Assembly (NCBI GenBank): GCA_011037195.1
Contig: JAAEAF010014507.1
Location: 1 to 64,000 of the forward strand
DNA: 64,000 nt
Reading direction: 5' to 3'
Source: Triatoma infestans
Lineage: Eukaryota; Arthropoda; Insecta; Hemiptera; Reduviidae
Within the stretch, counting starts at the first letter, position 1. Each line of letters starts with the position of its first letter. Of the stretch, positions 43,641 through 52,650 are shown piece by piece. A program made the position numbers and the translations under genes. The notes beneath the pieces were generated by a model. That model had not been told where the DNA came from. It was given only the letters and a program-made list of their open reading frames with translations, and ran no database searches.

Positions 43641-44755
43641 CATTTGGTTAAGCAATTAAGAGTATCATCAGAAATTAATGTGATTTTCTTCGGTTTTCTA
43701 AAAATCCTGTCAAAAACATTTAATTCGCTTTGGTATGTAATCTATTTTCTTTTGCCTTCATTAGGTTTACATAAATCTAGATAGCTATGGCTTTAATTTG
43801 ACAACGCAGGGAAGTGTAATGGAATTTTTTGTTGGTCGGAAAGGATAAATAATAAGATGATAATCTAACTTGTTAATTAAACATAAATATATGATTGTGC
43901 ACAGTAACATAGAGTATCACTAGAGATAGAATATATGATAAGGGAGAAAAGGAGTGAGAGTTGCGCAGTGTTGTAGACTGGTATTGGGTACTTGTAGACC
44001 GGCTGGTGTACATGATAGAATGGTTGTTGAGCTCGTTTGCCTAAGAAAAGTGTGAGAAGAAAAACGTATGGTTGTAGGAGCTTGTTTCCCAAACACTTGA
44101 CTTGTCCTGAAGAAGAAGTAGTGGCAATTGTGGCTTTATATTGCGGTTTAGAAGAAAACTACTGATATCAAGTGATAAAACCATTAAAAAAAAAGAAAAA
44201 AAAACTAGTTTCAGCACTCCGAGTTCACCCAAAAATCAATTTTTTCGGAATTAAAATTTTAAACATCTTTTATGAACGTTGATCCGTCAACAAAGCGATA
44301 TACGCAAATTTATAAAGAAACTGAATGACTGTCTATCCTTATTTTTCTAGTCGCATAACAGTCATGCAACGTTCACCACGCTACCAAATATCGTCATAAC
44401 TCTTAGCTCGGTCACTCTATTCCAAAACATTCTTCTTTCCTTATTCAGTAAAACCGTTCAAATATAAATTGTGAGTTTAGTGCAAGTTCATGTTTTCTCA
44501 TTTCACTATCAAATTCTGTTAAGATTATATCAGTGTCCCTATACATAAATATAAGACCGATAAGTGTTCAGATATTGCGTTTCTTAATGGTTGGAAACTA
44601 TGGTTAGTTATTAAATTTAGGTACCCGCTATATAGGGAAGTTTTATCGCATTCTATGAGTAAGAGTTGTATGAACTCGCGTTATCGGGAAGCGATAAGGG
44701 AGTTAACTATAAATACAGACCATTCGCTACAAATATTTTTATCGCACTTAGGGAA
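43641..44755. other. No recognised gene
   Basis: Short open frames here show no motif. No repeat family recognised. Confidence 0.5.
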
Positions 44756-44759
44756 GTTC

Positions 44760-44850
44760 AGAACATATAATTCCGGTGAAAACTCAATTTGGAAAATTTG
44801 ATGTGTTCCCAAGATTTTCTCTTATCAAGAATAAGAGAAAGTAGAAAAGA
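44760..44850 (+). repeat. G repeat 3'-end fragment
   Basis: AATTCCGGTGAAAACTCAAT, AAAATTTGATGTG and AGAATAAGAGAAAGTA are the last ~90 bp of G. Confidence 0.65.
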
Positions 44851-44949
44851 AAAAATGTGTTGGGAAATAGATTTTTGAAAGTGTAATTTCATGCAAAATA
44901 GCTTCTTAGAGGACTCAAGAAAAATGGAATTTGTATCTTTAGAAAAATA

Positions 44950-46085
44950 TGTATGATTTCTTACAGAAGACCGCGTCAGTGAATTGTTGTATGCCGACGT
45001 TACACCCAAATTGCAATAGGCTTCTTCAGAAAAATTTCCAAATACTTCCACATTTCAAGGACAAATTTCCACTACAAAAATTTGGGGGAGGAGGTCTATA
45101 TGATTCCTTACAGTTGTGGAGAAAAATACATAGGACAGACTAAAAGGTAACAGACTAAGCGCCTTAATGAACACATAAAATGAGTCTAACACAACAAAAT
45201 TGAAAAGCCTGCACTTGCAGAATGTAATAGCAACCACAGCAGAGAAAAGAGAGGCCCTCTCTGCCTAGTCAGGGAGTAGTCTCTGTTAACCAGAAAGGGC
45301 CTCTTTTCTTTCTGCTGTGGTTGCTATAATGGAGTTTTTGAGAAGAGAAATTAGGTTTGATTAAATGAACGATATAAGATGCTGACACTAATATAATATA
45401 GCTATGTTTACACTAACTGCACTGCACTTTATCATGAAAATGATAGAATGAATGGTGAGAGTAAAGATATGACACGATGCGATTACAGTGTATGGTTGTA
45501 TCTGATAGATCCATTTTAGATAGATTCCCACTGGCTTATATACACAGGATCTTCCACTCTAGGCTGCCTAGTCAGAGAGTAGTCTCTGTTAACCAGAGAG
45601 GGCCTCTCTTCTCTCTGCTGTGGTTGCTATTACACAGAACATTCGTCTACAACTGAACTGAAATAAATTTTGAGAACATCAAAGTCCTTGGCCAAATGAG
45701 CAATTATTACAAACATGTAGAGAGGCACAAACGTGGTGAACTCCGTCTGAAAACAGAAACAGAAAAGGAAATAATATTCAACGGTTTTCCACACCAAATC
45801 AAGGCGGCAACTTTAGCAACGAGGTAGGGGGAGGGAAGACTAAGACCTCGTCACTCTATAGCCAATCATTCGCAAGGGAGAGAAAATTATGCCCCGCATG
45901 CTACCAACAGCCATCTATAGAAAGGAGGAGGAAGCTAAACCCCATCTCTCCTCTGCTCTACACTAACCACTCTTAATCTTGTCAGTGTTGTTTTAACTTT
46001 AGAGGCGACCCTGAAGAAGCCTATGCATTATGAGCGAAACGTCGGCTTATAACAAACCACTGACGCGGTTTTAATCCGAAGCCTA
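44950..46085 (+). mobile_element. Penelope-like element with inverted terminal repeats, split by an LTR-like insertion
   Basis: The + strand reads GGVYMIPYSCGEKYIGQTKR (GIY-YIG core, here GVY...KYIG), a stop, then RLNEH and KPALAE up to 45222. It resumes after the F6 insertion with H..., NFENIKVLGQMSNYYKHVER and TETEKEIIFNGF. The 3' end carries a CTGAAGAAGCC...GAAACGTCGGC repeat (46011-46046). The same repeat occurs inverted at the left end (45029 back to ~44955, complement CTGAAGAAGCCTATTGCA). The reverse transcriptase is missing, so this is an endonuclease-only, possibly non-autonomous or deleted copy. Confidence 0.8.
45223..45634 (+). mobile_element. LTR-like repeat, family F (copy F6), intact, with 5-bp duplication
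   Basis: TGTAATAGCAACCACAGCAG at the left is inverted at the right (CTGCTGTGGTTGCTATTACA), a ~20-bp or longer terminal inverted repeat. CAGAA flanks it on both sides (45218-45222 and 45635-45639). Removing the insert and one CAGAA joins ALAE to H in the PLE GIY-YIG domain, the usual ALAEH box. A TATATACACAGG block sits in the F promoter-like position. An internal inner copy of the right end (45287-45326) suggests an internal rearrangement. TG/CA ends favour an LTR; the long inverted repeat favours a DNA transposon. Confidence 0.7.
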
Positions 46086-47202
46086 AGTGTTTACATGGCA
46101 ATGGCCGCGGAAGACTGAAAGATTAAAGAAAAAGTATGTTTGAATTAATGACGAAATCTCCTGATGATTCACTTTTTTTTTCATTTTATTTAATATAGGC
46201 AGATAAGACATGAAAATTCATATTTTGAAGTTTCCAAAAAAAAATTGTATTAAGAACTGCAGCCCCCCCCCCCCAGAAAATAAACTATTTCTTTTTATAA
46301 TAAATAATAGATTTAAATGTTAGCATTTGAAGGACGGGGAATATGTAGTTAAAAGTAGGTAGATAGGTAATGTGATGAGACGTTGTTATCTAATAGTATA
46401 GTTAGACTGTGGATGTGTGCGTGCGTGTGAATATTGTGTGGAAGAATACTAGCACGTTGTATATCCATCAGTGAAGGTATGAGACGGCGGAGACCGAATG
46501 ACTGTTAGGTAGGCAGTGGGGTAGTTGAACATGGATGGGGTCCTTGGTATATCTTATCTAGGAAGGCCTACTACACTAGCAGCCAAGTTTAGTCTCTACC
46601 CTCTGCCACCAGACATATATGTACTAATGGACTAGGTCTACCTTTCAGCATTAACCTTATTGTCTGCCACATCATCTACTCGTATACTCTACTTCTCCAC
46701 CTTCCTTTCCATTCTCTACATATCACAACACTATATCATATCTACATTGTACACACTACCTAAACCAATTTATAAGGTGATTTGCATCAAAATGAATTAA
46801 AAAAAAAAAAAAATGGCCTTATGAAGGTTGTCGTATAATGTGAATTAATGATAATTTCACTAAAAGTTTAATAGCTAATTAGATACTACAATATTTTAAA
46901 GACTTCCACTAATCAAATGCATATTACAATGATAATGCACCATCATACAGGGTTATCGCTGCAATACGTATAACAGATTAGTTCTGATTAGTTCGCTTCA
47001 ACAACAGATTAGTTCGATTAGTATTACAGATTAGTTCAATCGAATAGGAGATTACAACAGTCCAATGCCAAAATCTACCTCTTTCAAAGAACAGTCAGAT
47101 GTTGTTTCTAATAATTGTAATACCCTTGATTACATACATACCTTATTCAGCAAATAGATTCACAAATTATTCACAAAACCCAAAATATTTTATTTAAATG
47201 TT
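46086..47202. other. No recognised gene; poly-C run
   Basis: A C-run at 46263-46274 and simple AT tracts. 46340-46760 is less AT-rich than its surroundings, but no frame or domain was recognised. Confidence 0.5.
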
Positions 47203-47213
47203 CACGTAAACTT

Positions 47214-47947
47214 ATAGCTAGGCCGCACTAAGGGCTTTGAGTAAGCCTTGGTGGAGTTCGAAATTAGTGGGAGAATGTCGGAGGAAGCTCAATGCTTTAG
47301 CTCGGAGGGGTACGGTGCGCCTCTATTGGATACCCGGACACGCGGGAATAGAGGGGAATGAGAGGGCAGACCAGTTGGCTAGGGAGGGATCATCTCAACC
47401 ATTTTGCGGTCCTGAACCAGCCCTGGCTGTCACAAAGACGTTTCGTGACAAACAGATTAGACTTTGGGAGACGAAAGTTTTGGAGAAACGCTGGGGGGAC
47501 ACGCAGGGGTGCCTCCAAGCCAAAAGATTTATAAAGACAAGTAGGCAGGGAACTTCGGAGTATCTCCTGTCCCTTAGTAGGACGGGTCTGAGGACCCTGA
47601 TAGGGATAGTGACTGGACACACTTGGGTGTCCAGCCACTTGTTTAATATAGGGAGGACGTCTAGTCCCATTTGTCAGAACTGTGACGACGGAGTCAGGGA
47701 AACGGTGTACCACTACCTTTGTCAGTGTCCCCGTTTCGCTGGAACTAGGTTTCGTGTTTTTGGGAGGACATCACTCTGGCAGGATTGTCTGCGCGAGCTG
47801 GAGTTTCGGGATATCTTGGGATACTGTAGACTAATCGGTAAGTTACCGGGGGAGATTTATTAAGGGGATAGGGGGTATCGGGGGGATAAAGGTCACATAG
47901 GCTTAGGTCCCGCGCCATTAGGCACCCGAACTACAAAAACAATAATA
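47214..47947 (+). mobile_element. Young 5'-truncated I-type LINE with 11-bp target-site duplication
   Basis: CACGTAAACTT flanks it (47203-47213 and 47948-47958). It holds the end of ORF2 and a short GC-rich 3' UTR ending AACAATAATA. Its GC content is well above the surroundings and the frame is open, both signs of recent arrival. Confidence 0.87.
47222..47863 (+). CDS. LINE ORF2 C-terminus: RNase H box and zinc knuckle, open frame
   Basis: Reads AALRALSKPWWSS, LYWIPGHAGIEGNERADQLA, then CQNCDDGVRETVYHYLCQC (C-x2-C-x8-H-x4-C), RFRVFGRTSLWQD, and stops at TAA 47861-47863. Just before it, AGC TAG GCC GCA shows that the SDSQ codon for Gln has become TAG, so the RNase H third motif is cut by a stop. 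There is no translation start; this is a truncated retrotransposon tail, not a host gene. Confidence 0.85.
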   Translation, partial: AALRALSKPWWSSKLVGECRRKLNALARRGTVRLYWIPGHAGIEGNERADQLAREGSSQPFCGPEPALAVTKTFRDKQIRLWETKVLEKRWGDTQGCLQAKRFIKTSRQGTSEYLLSLSRTGLRTLIGIVTGHTWVSSHLFNIGRTSSPICQNCDDGVRETVYHYLCQCPRFAGTRFRVFGRTSLWQDCLRELEFRDILGYCRLIGKLPGEIY

Positions 47948-47959
47948 CACGTAAACTTT

Positions 47960-48334
47960 AATCCCCGTAGAGTATCCTCTCCAGTCCTGACTGTTTGATT
48001 AGACCTAGAAGTCTGGCGAGTGACTCTGGGTGGTGAAGCTTGATATAGTGGATTTCTCCTCCCCAAAATTATGACTTTGATTACTTTGTTTTATTGTGCT
48101 AGAAAACTTAAACTTACTAAGGAAAAGTGAGCTCGTAGAACATTTTTCGATACAAGTTTCTACTTTATTTTCAGATTATTAAATGAAGTATCTCGGTACT
48201 TGAACTATAAGATCGGTCAGAAATTCTATGAAATTGTTTGAAAATACTGAAAAGGAGAGAGACAGGAAAATTGGAGCTTTTATTAACATTTTCAGTTAAA
48301 AAAAACAAAAACAAAGATGTTTTGATGTTCGTTA
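47960..48334. other. No recognised gene
   Basis: Nothing recognised. Confidence 0.5.
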
Positions 48335-49540
48335 CAACCTCTGTATTTGGATGTTGTAACATCTGTAACTGTAACTGGATGTTGAGGTTTGGACACAAAA
48401 GAAACTCTTTTTACTTCTCCTACTAAGAGGAAGTATTGTAATCCTATCAAATTTTCGATATCGAGTTTTCACCGGAAATATCCGTTTTGAGGTCCCCTGA
48501 GTCCAAAAAAGTGGTTTTTAGCAAATGGTGTGTGTGTTTGTGTGTGTAAGTGAATAGCATTGCTCAAAAACGAAAAACCGTAGAAAGTTGAAAACTTGAT
48601 ATTCCGTTTAGGTATCACCATGGGAACTGAGTGTACGTTATCTGTCAAAATTCCTCAACAGGAAAATAGCACTTTCATTGTTGGCTTTTTACTTTTTTGC
48701 AATTTTCTCAAAAATGGCTCCGATGATTTTCTTCAAACTTGGCATATCAACAACGATTTACAACTTTTATTTGACATATATTTCATTTTTCACTTTTTTG
48801 CTCAAAAATGGCTCCAACGATTTCCTTGAAGCAACTTATATAAATTACACATACAAAGATCTACAACTTTTATCAAAAACATTTCTCTGGTAAAATTCAT
48901 TTAAGGGCACTTTTGTGGGAGGGGTGGGGTTAGGTTTTCCTCTAAAGTGCTATTTCAGTTTATTAGGCAATTGTCATCTAAATAATGGTTTAATTAGAAT
49001 TAATTTTGTTGAAATTCCATGGTTGAAAAAAATCGGATGACCGGAAGTGCGTTTACTTTACTACTTTACTAAATAATTTATTCACTTTTTTGCAATTTTC
49101 TCAAAAATGGCTCCAACTATTAGGTATATATAACTAAACTTACAAAGATCTACAACTTCTATTTACAACATTTCTCTGGGAAATTCATTTAAAGACACTT
49201 GTAGGGGATAGGGTGGGGTTTATGTTTTTTCTTTAAACTGCTATCATAGTTGATTATACAATTCTATCATCCAAACAAATTAATTAGAAATAAGGGGATG
49301 GCCAAAATTCTAGGTTTCAAAAAAAATTAGTAAACCGGAAGTGCGCTTTTACTGAATTGTGTTTTTTTTTTCAGTTTTCGACGAATTCCGTTAAATTTGG
49401 TACACTAACTATAACATTTGTCAATTATAATTTTGAGAACTGGAGTAAGAGAAAGTTGTGTGATTATTTCTCATCACATTTTTTTCAAATATTCATCGGC
49501 GTTTCGGCAGATTTTATTGCCTTCTTTAAGGTTGTACAAA
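48335..49540 (-). repeat. PLE-type terminal repeat (A2), interrupted by a G element
   Basis: Minus strand: 49540-49485 reads AAAGAAGGCAATAAAATCTG then CCGAAACGCCGATGAATATT. It resumes at 48411-48335 with AAAAAGAGTTTCTTTTGTG and AACCTCAACATCCAG. The uninterrupted order is seen at 50235-50335. This fixes the G element's insertion into a poly-A tract of A2. Confidence 0.6.
48412..49478 (-). mobile_element. G repeat, full-length copy (G4)
   Basis: Hairpin end TACTTCTCCTACTAAGAGGAAG at the left, TCACACAACTTTCTCTTACTCC (minus strand) near the right end, and an internal (GT)n. ATGGCTCCRA module words recur at 48715, 48808 and 49106. It includes an extra partial module compared with G1. It sits in a poly-T/poly-A tract of an A2 repeat. 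Confidence 0.62.
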
Positions 49541-49689
49541 GGTTATAAAGCAAATTAAAAAATAAGAATAGAAAAAATATAAAATTAAAATAAACTATAT
49601 AAATAAACTAAAATAAATATATAATATTATATATATATATATATATAAATATTCTTTACATAAGTATTCTTTATATTCGATTTGCTTTG

Positions 49690-50205
49690 TAACCTTGTAA
49701 TGTAATGGTGTGGATGTGTGTATAGGTAGCTTGTGGCGTGAGCGTTTCAGCGAAAAGGGCTTGTATGTTTGCTTGAGATAGAATGCAAGAAAGAACACAC
49801 TGGTGGTTTAAAACAATATATTCTCTAAGAGAAATTAAGTTACTTTGAATATCACAATAGCTTATAATAATTTCTTATAACGTAATACTGGTATATGTTT
49901 TCACCCTGATTTGTAGCACAAGACTGTCTTAAAATATCTCTTCTCTTTGTTTCTTCAATTCCTCCCCTGTGAGAAGAAGGGGTAGTACAATGCCATAATT
50001 GTTCTTGAACCGTACGACTAACTGGACTTGTATACCTGGTCTTGTCCTTTTGCAAGGGAATGTCAATCTTTTTCTTAATTTTGATTTAAAGGGTTAGTAC
50101 AATGCCATAATTGTTCTTGAACCGTACGAGTAACTGGACTTGTATACCTAGTCTTGTCCTTTTGCAAGGGAATGTCAATCTTTTTCTTAATTTTGATTTA
50201 TTTAT
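49690..50205 (-). mobile_element. LTR-like repeat, family E (copy E4), diverged
   Basis: The minus strand has GGCATTGTACTACCCCTTCTT, AACTTAATTTCTCTTAGAGAA and ACAAGCCCTTTTCGCTGAAACGCTCA, all shared with E2 and E3. Ends are unclear and one region is tandemly duplicated. Confidence 0.5.
49981..50200. repeat. 110-bp tandem duplication
   Basis: A unit starting GGT(T)AGTACAATGCCATAATT and ending TTTTGATTTA occurs at 49981-50089 and 50092-50200 with only three or four differences, so it is recent. It lies inside the E4 repeat. Confidence 0.9.
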
Positions 50206-50234
50206 AATTTAATATTATTTCAAGTTTCTTGCAT

Positions 50235-50335
50235 CCATCACAACCTTTATATAGAAAGCAATAAATTTGCCAAAACGTCGGTGGAAATTTGAAAAAAAGA
50301 GTTTTTCTTTGTCACCGAATCTCAACATCCAGTTT
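50235..50335 (+). repeat. PLE-type terminal repeat (A2), degenerate core
   Basis: GAAAGCAATAAATTTGCCAA then AACGTCGGTGG retains stem II and the 3' half of the hammerhead-like core; the CTGAAGA part is lost. Confidence 0.5.
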
Positions 50336-50899
50336 ACAATAACAAGTTTAAAAAAATGTTTGTCATGAGAGAAATACAGATAATCGCTAAAACATTCAAA
50401 CGGACAGGCAGAAATAGTTTTTAGTTATGAGAAGAAATGAACAATTTATTTACATAAATTTAGAATAACTATCTTCTTAACATACAAGTTCTATTTATTA
50501 AATGAATATCTAATTAATTGAATCAATATCATAATTAATAACAAAGTTAATATTAATAATATTACCAGCGTAATATATCGTAATTATAAATATGGAAGTG
50601 CTATAAATTTTAATTATTTTATATTTAACTGTTAACATTAATTTTTTTTTTAATAACTGTTCGCCAAATAAAATTGGGTTAATTGAAATATATAATTTAA
50701 TTAGGAAGGATGTTTAAAAATAATTTCTTACAAGACAGCAGGTGTAATGGAGAAACTTTGGTTATAAAAGAAACTCTATTGAATCTATGTCACTTGCATA
50801 GTATATTAATTAAATAACTATTGCTAAACGAATAAACTACTGCAGTGTAATATTCATAATTTTGGAAAATTTAATAAGAAACTAATTAATTTAAAAAAA
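50336..50899. other. AT-rich DNA without a recognised gene
   Basis: Nothing recognised. Confidence 0.5.
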
Positions 50900-51714
50900 T
50901 CTGGTGTGAAACACTAAACAACTTTCTCTTACTCCAGTTCTCAAAATGATAATTGACAAATTTTATAGTTTGTGTACCAAATTTAATGAAATTCGTCGAA
51001 AACTGAAAAAACTGTTCAGTAAAAGCGCACTTCCGGTTTACTAATTTTCTTGAAACTCGGAATTTCAGCCATCTATTTATTTCTAACTAATTATGTTTGG
51101 ATGATAGAATTGTATAATCAACTAGGATAGCACTTTGATGAAAATCTAACCCACCCCTCCCCTAAAAGTGCCCTTAAAAGAATTTCCCAGAGAAATGTTT
51201 TAGATAAAAGTTGTAGATCTTTGCATGTTTAGTTTATATACGAAGTTTCAAAAAAATCGTCGAGCCATTTTTGAAAAATTGCGAAAAAGTGAATAAATCA
51301 TTTAGTAAAGTGGTAAAGTAAACGCACTTCCGGTTATCCGATTTTTTTCAAACTCGGAATTTCAACAACATATTTAATTCTAATTAACATTATTTAGATG
51401 ACAGAATTGTGAAATAAACTGAAATAGCATTAACCCCACCCCTCCCCCAAAGTGCCCTTCAGAGCATTTTCCGGAGAAATGTTTCAAATAAACGTTGTAG
51501 CTCTTTGTATGTGTGGTTGATGTTAGGAGTTTAAAGAAAATCGTCGGAGCCATTTTTGAGAAAATCGCAAAAAAGTAAAAAATCTAACTAGTAAAGTGGT
51601 ACTTCCGGTTGAGGAATTTTGACAGATAACGTAGTGTCAGATCCCACGGTGATACCTAAACGGAATATCAAGTTTCAACTTTCTACGGTTTTTCGTTTTT
51701 GAGCTATGCTGTTC

Positions 51715-51745
<31 letters not shown>

Positions 51746-51899
51746 GACCACACACGGCACACGGACACACACAGACCATTTGCTAAAAACCACTTTTTTG
51801 GACTCAGGGGACCTCAAAACGGATATTTCCGGTGAAAACTCGATATCGAAAATTTGACACGATTACAATACTTCCTCTTACTAGGAGTAAGAGAAAGTA
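50900..51899 (+). mobile_element. G repeat, full-length copy (G5)
   Basis: Starts TCTGGTGTGAAACACTAAAC after an A7 run, with ACTTTCTCTTACTCC 21 bases in. It ends with the hairpin CTTCCTCTTACT-AGG-AGTAAGAGAAAG plus TA, before AAAA. The (CA)n tract is at ~51727-51752. Module words ACTTCCGGTT recur at 51028, 51326 and 51600 (spacing 274-298). No coding frame. Confidence 0.65.
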
Positions 51900-51984
51900 A
51901 AAATGTAATTGTCAAAGTTAGATCGATATTAGGAATAGTGGTATATAGTCAATTGACTTCACCCTATTACTGAAAGTAAAAATA

Positions 51985-52385
51985 TTGCATCAGAGATATT
52001 TTCCGTGGTAGCCTGCTGCTTCTTTTTGTGGTCATCGACCGGTTCCGGGCCCATTCTTCAGTATGCGTTTTTTCAGACAGTGTGACAACACAGACATGCA
52101 CAGAGCAAATTCTAGTTTTACACATTGACTGGTGTTTTTTAACTGTATTTAAATACAGTTAAAAATACAGTTAAAAACACCAGTCAGTGTGAGCAAACCT
52201 GAATTTGCTCTGTGCAAGTCTGTGTTGTCACACACACTGTCTGAAAAAACGCATCCTGAAGATGGGTGAACGCCCGAAACCGGTCGATGACCACAAAATA
52301 AAGCAGCAGGCTACCACGGAAAATGTCTCTGATGCTTTCCAGCCTTGCGGAACTAATCACCACAACAACCATAAAAATATTGCAA
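51985..52385. mobile_element. ~390-bp palindromic element with hammerhead-like arms (family B)
   Basis: The arms run from GCATCAGAGATATTTTCCGTG (left) to ACGGAAAATGTCTCTGATGC (right), meeting at AACTGTATTTAAATACAGTT near 52150. Arm identity is high and the spacer is essentially zero. Outer end GGAACTAATCACCACAACA matches the other B/C elements. No ORF. Confidence 0.8.
52252..52289 (+). ncRNA. Hammerhead-like ribozyme core (family B, right arm of the palindrome)
   Basis: CATC (52252-52255), CTGAAGA (52256-52262), one extra T, GGGT-GAAC-GCCC (with one G-U pair), GAAA (52276-52279), CCGGTC, GATG (52286-52289). Stem I is CATC/GATG, ACCGGU is self-complementary and GUC is the predicted site after C52285. 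The left-arm partner (52033-52065, minus) has lost part of stem II and GAAA. Confidence 0.6.
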
Positions 52386-52429
52386 TTGAAAATATGCAAG
52401 AAGTTCAAAGACGGTAATCCATGTTAACC

Positions 52430-52650
52430 ACCATTACCGCTTCTAACATGAAAGTTTCAATTTTTATTGGAAGTTATCCGTATTTATTCATTTTTTTTTT
52501 GGCAATTATCTTGAAAACGGTTCCAACAATTTTCTTTATACTTTGCGTACTAAATTATTGATTATGTAAATATAATTATTGTCGCTTATTCGTTAATTAT
52601 AATTTGCATTAACTACAGTAAGAGAGAGTCATGTGGGTGTTATGTAGCAG
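52430..52650 (-). repeat. Degraded G repeat fragment
   Basis: GGCAATTATCTTGAAAACGG, CCAACAATTTTCTTTATACTT and a terminal ACAGTAAGAGAGAGTCATGTG follow the last module and end of G. Confidence 0.5.

Noticed and set aside
47390..47713. Two long minus-strand frames opposite the LINE at 47214-47947
   Set aside because: Shadows of the GC-rich LINE frame on the other strand.
49852..50055. 67-codon frame in E4 with charged residues
   Set aside because: It overlaps the LTR-like repeat and its tandem duplication; related copies do not preserve the frame.
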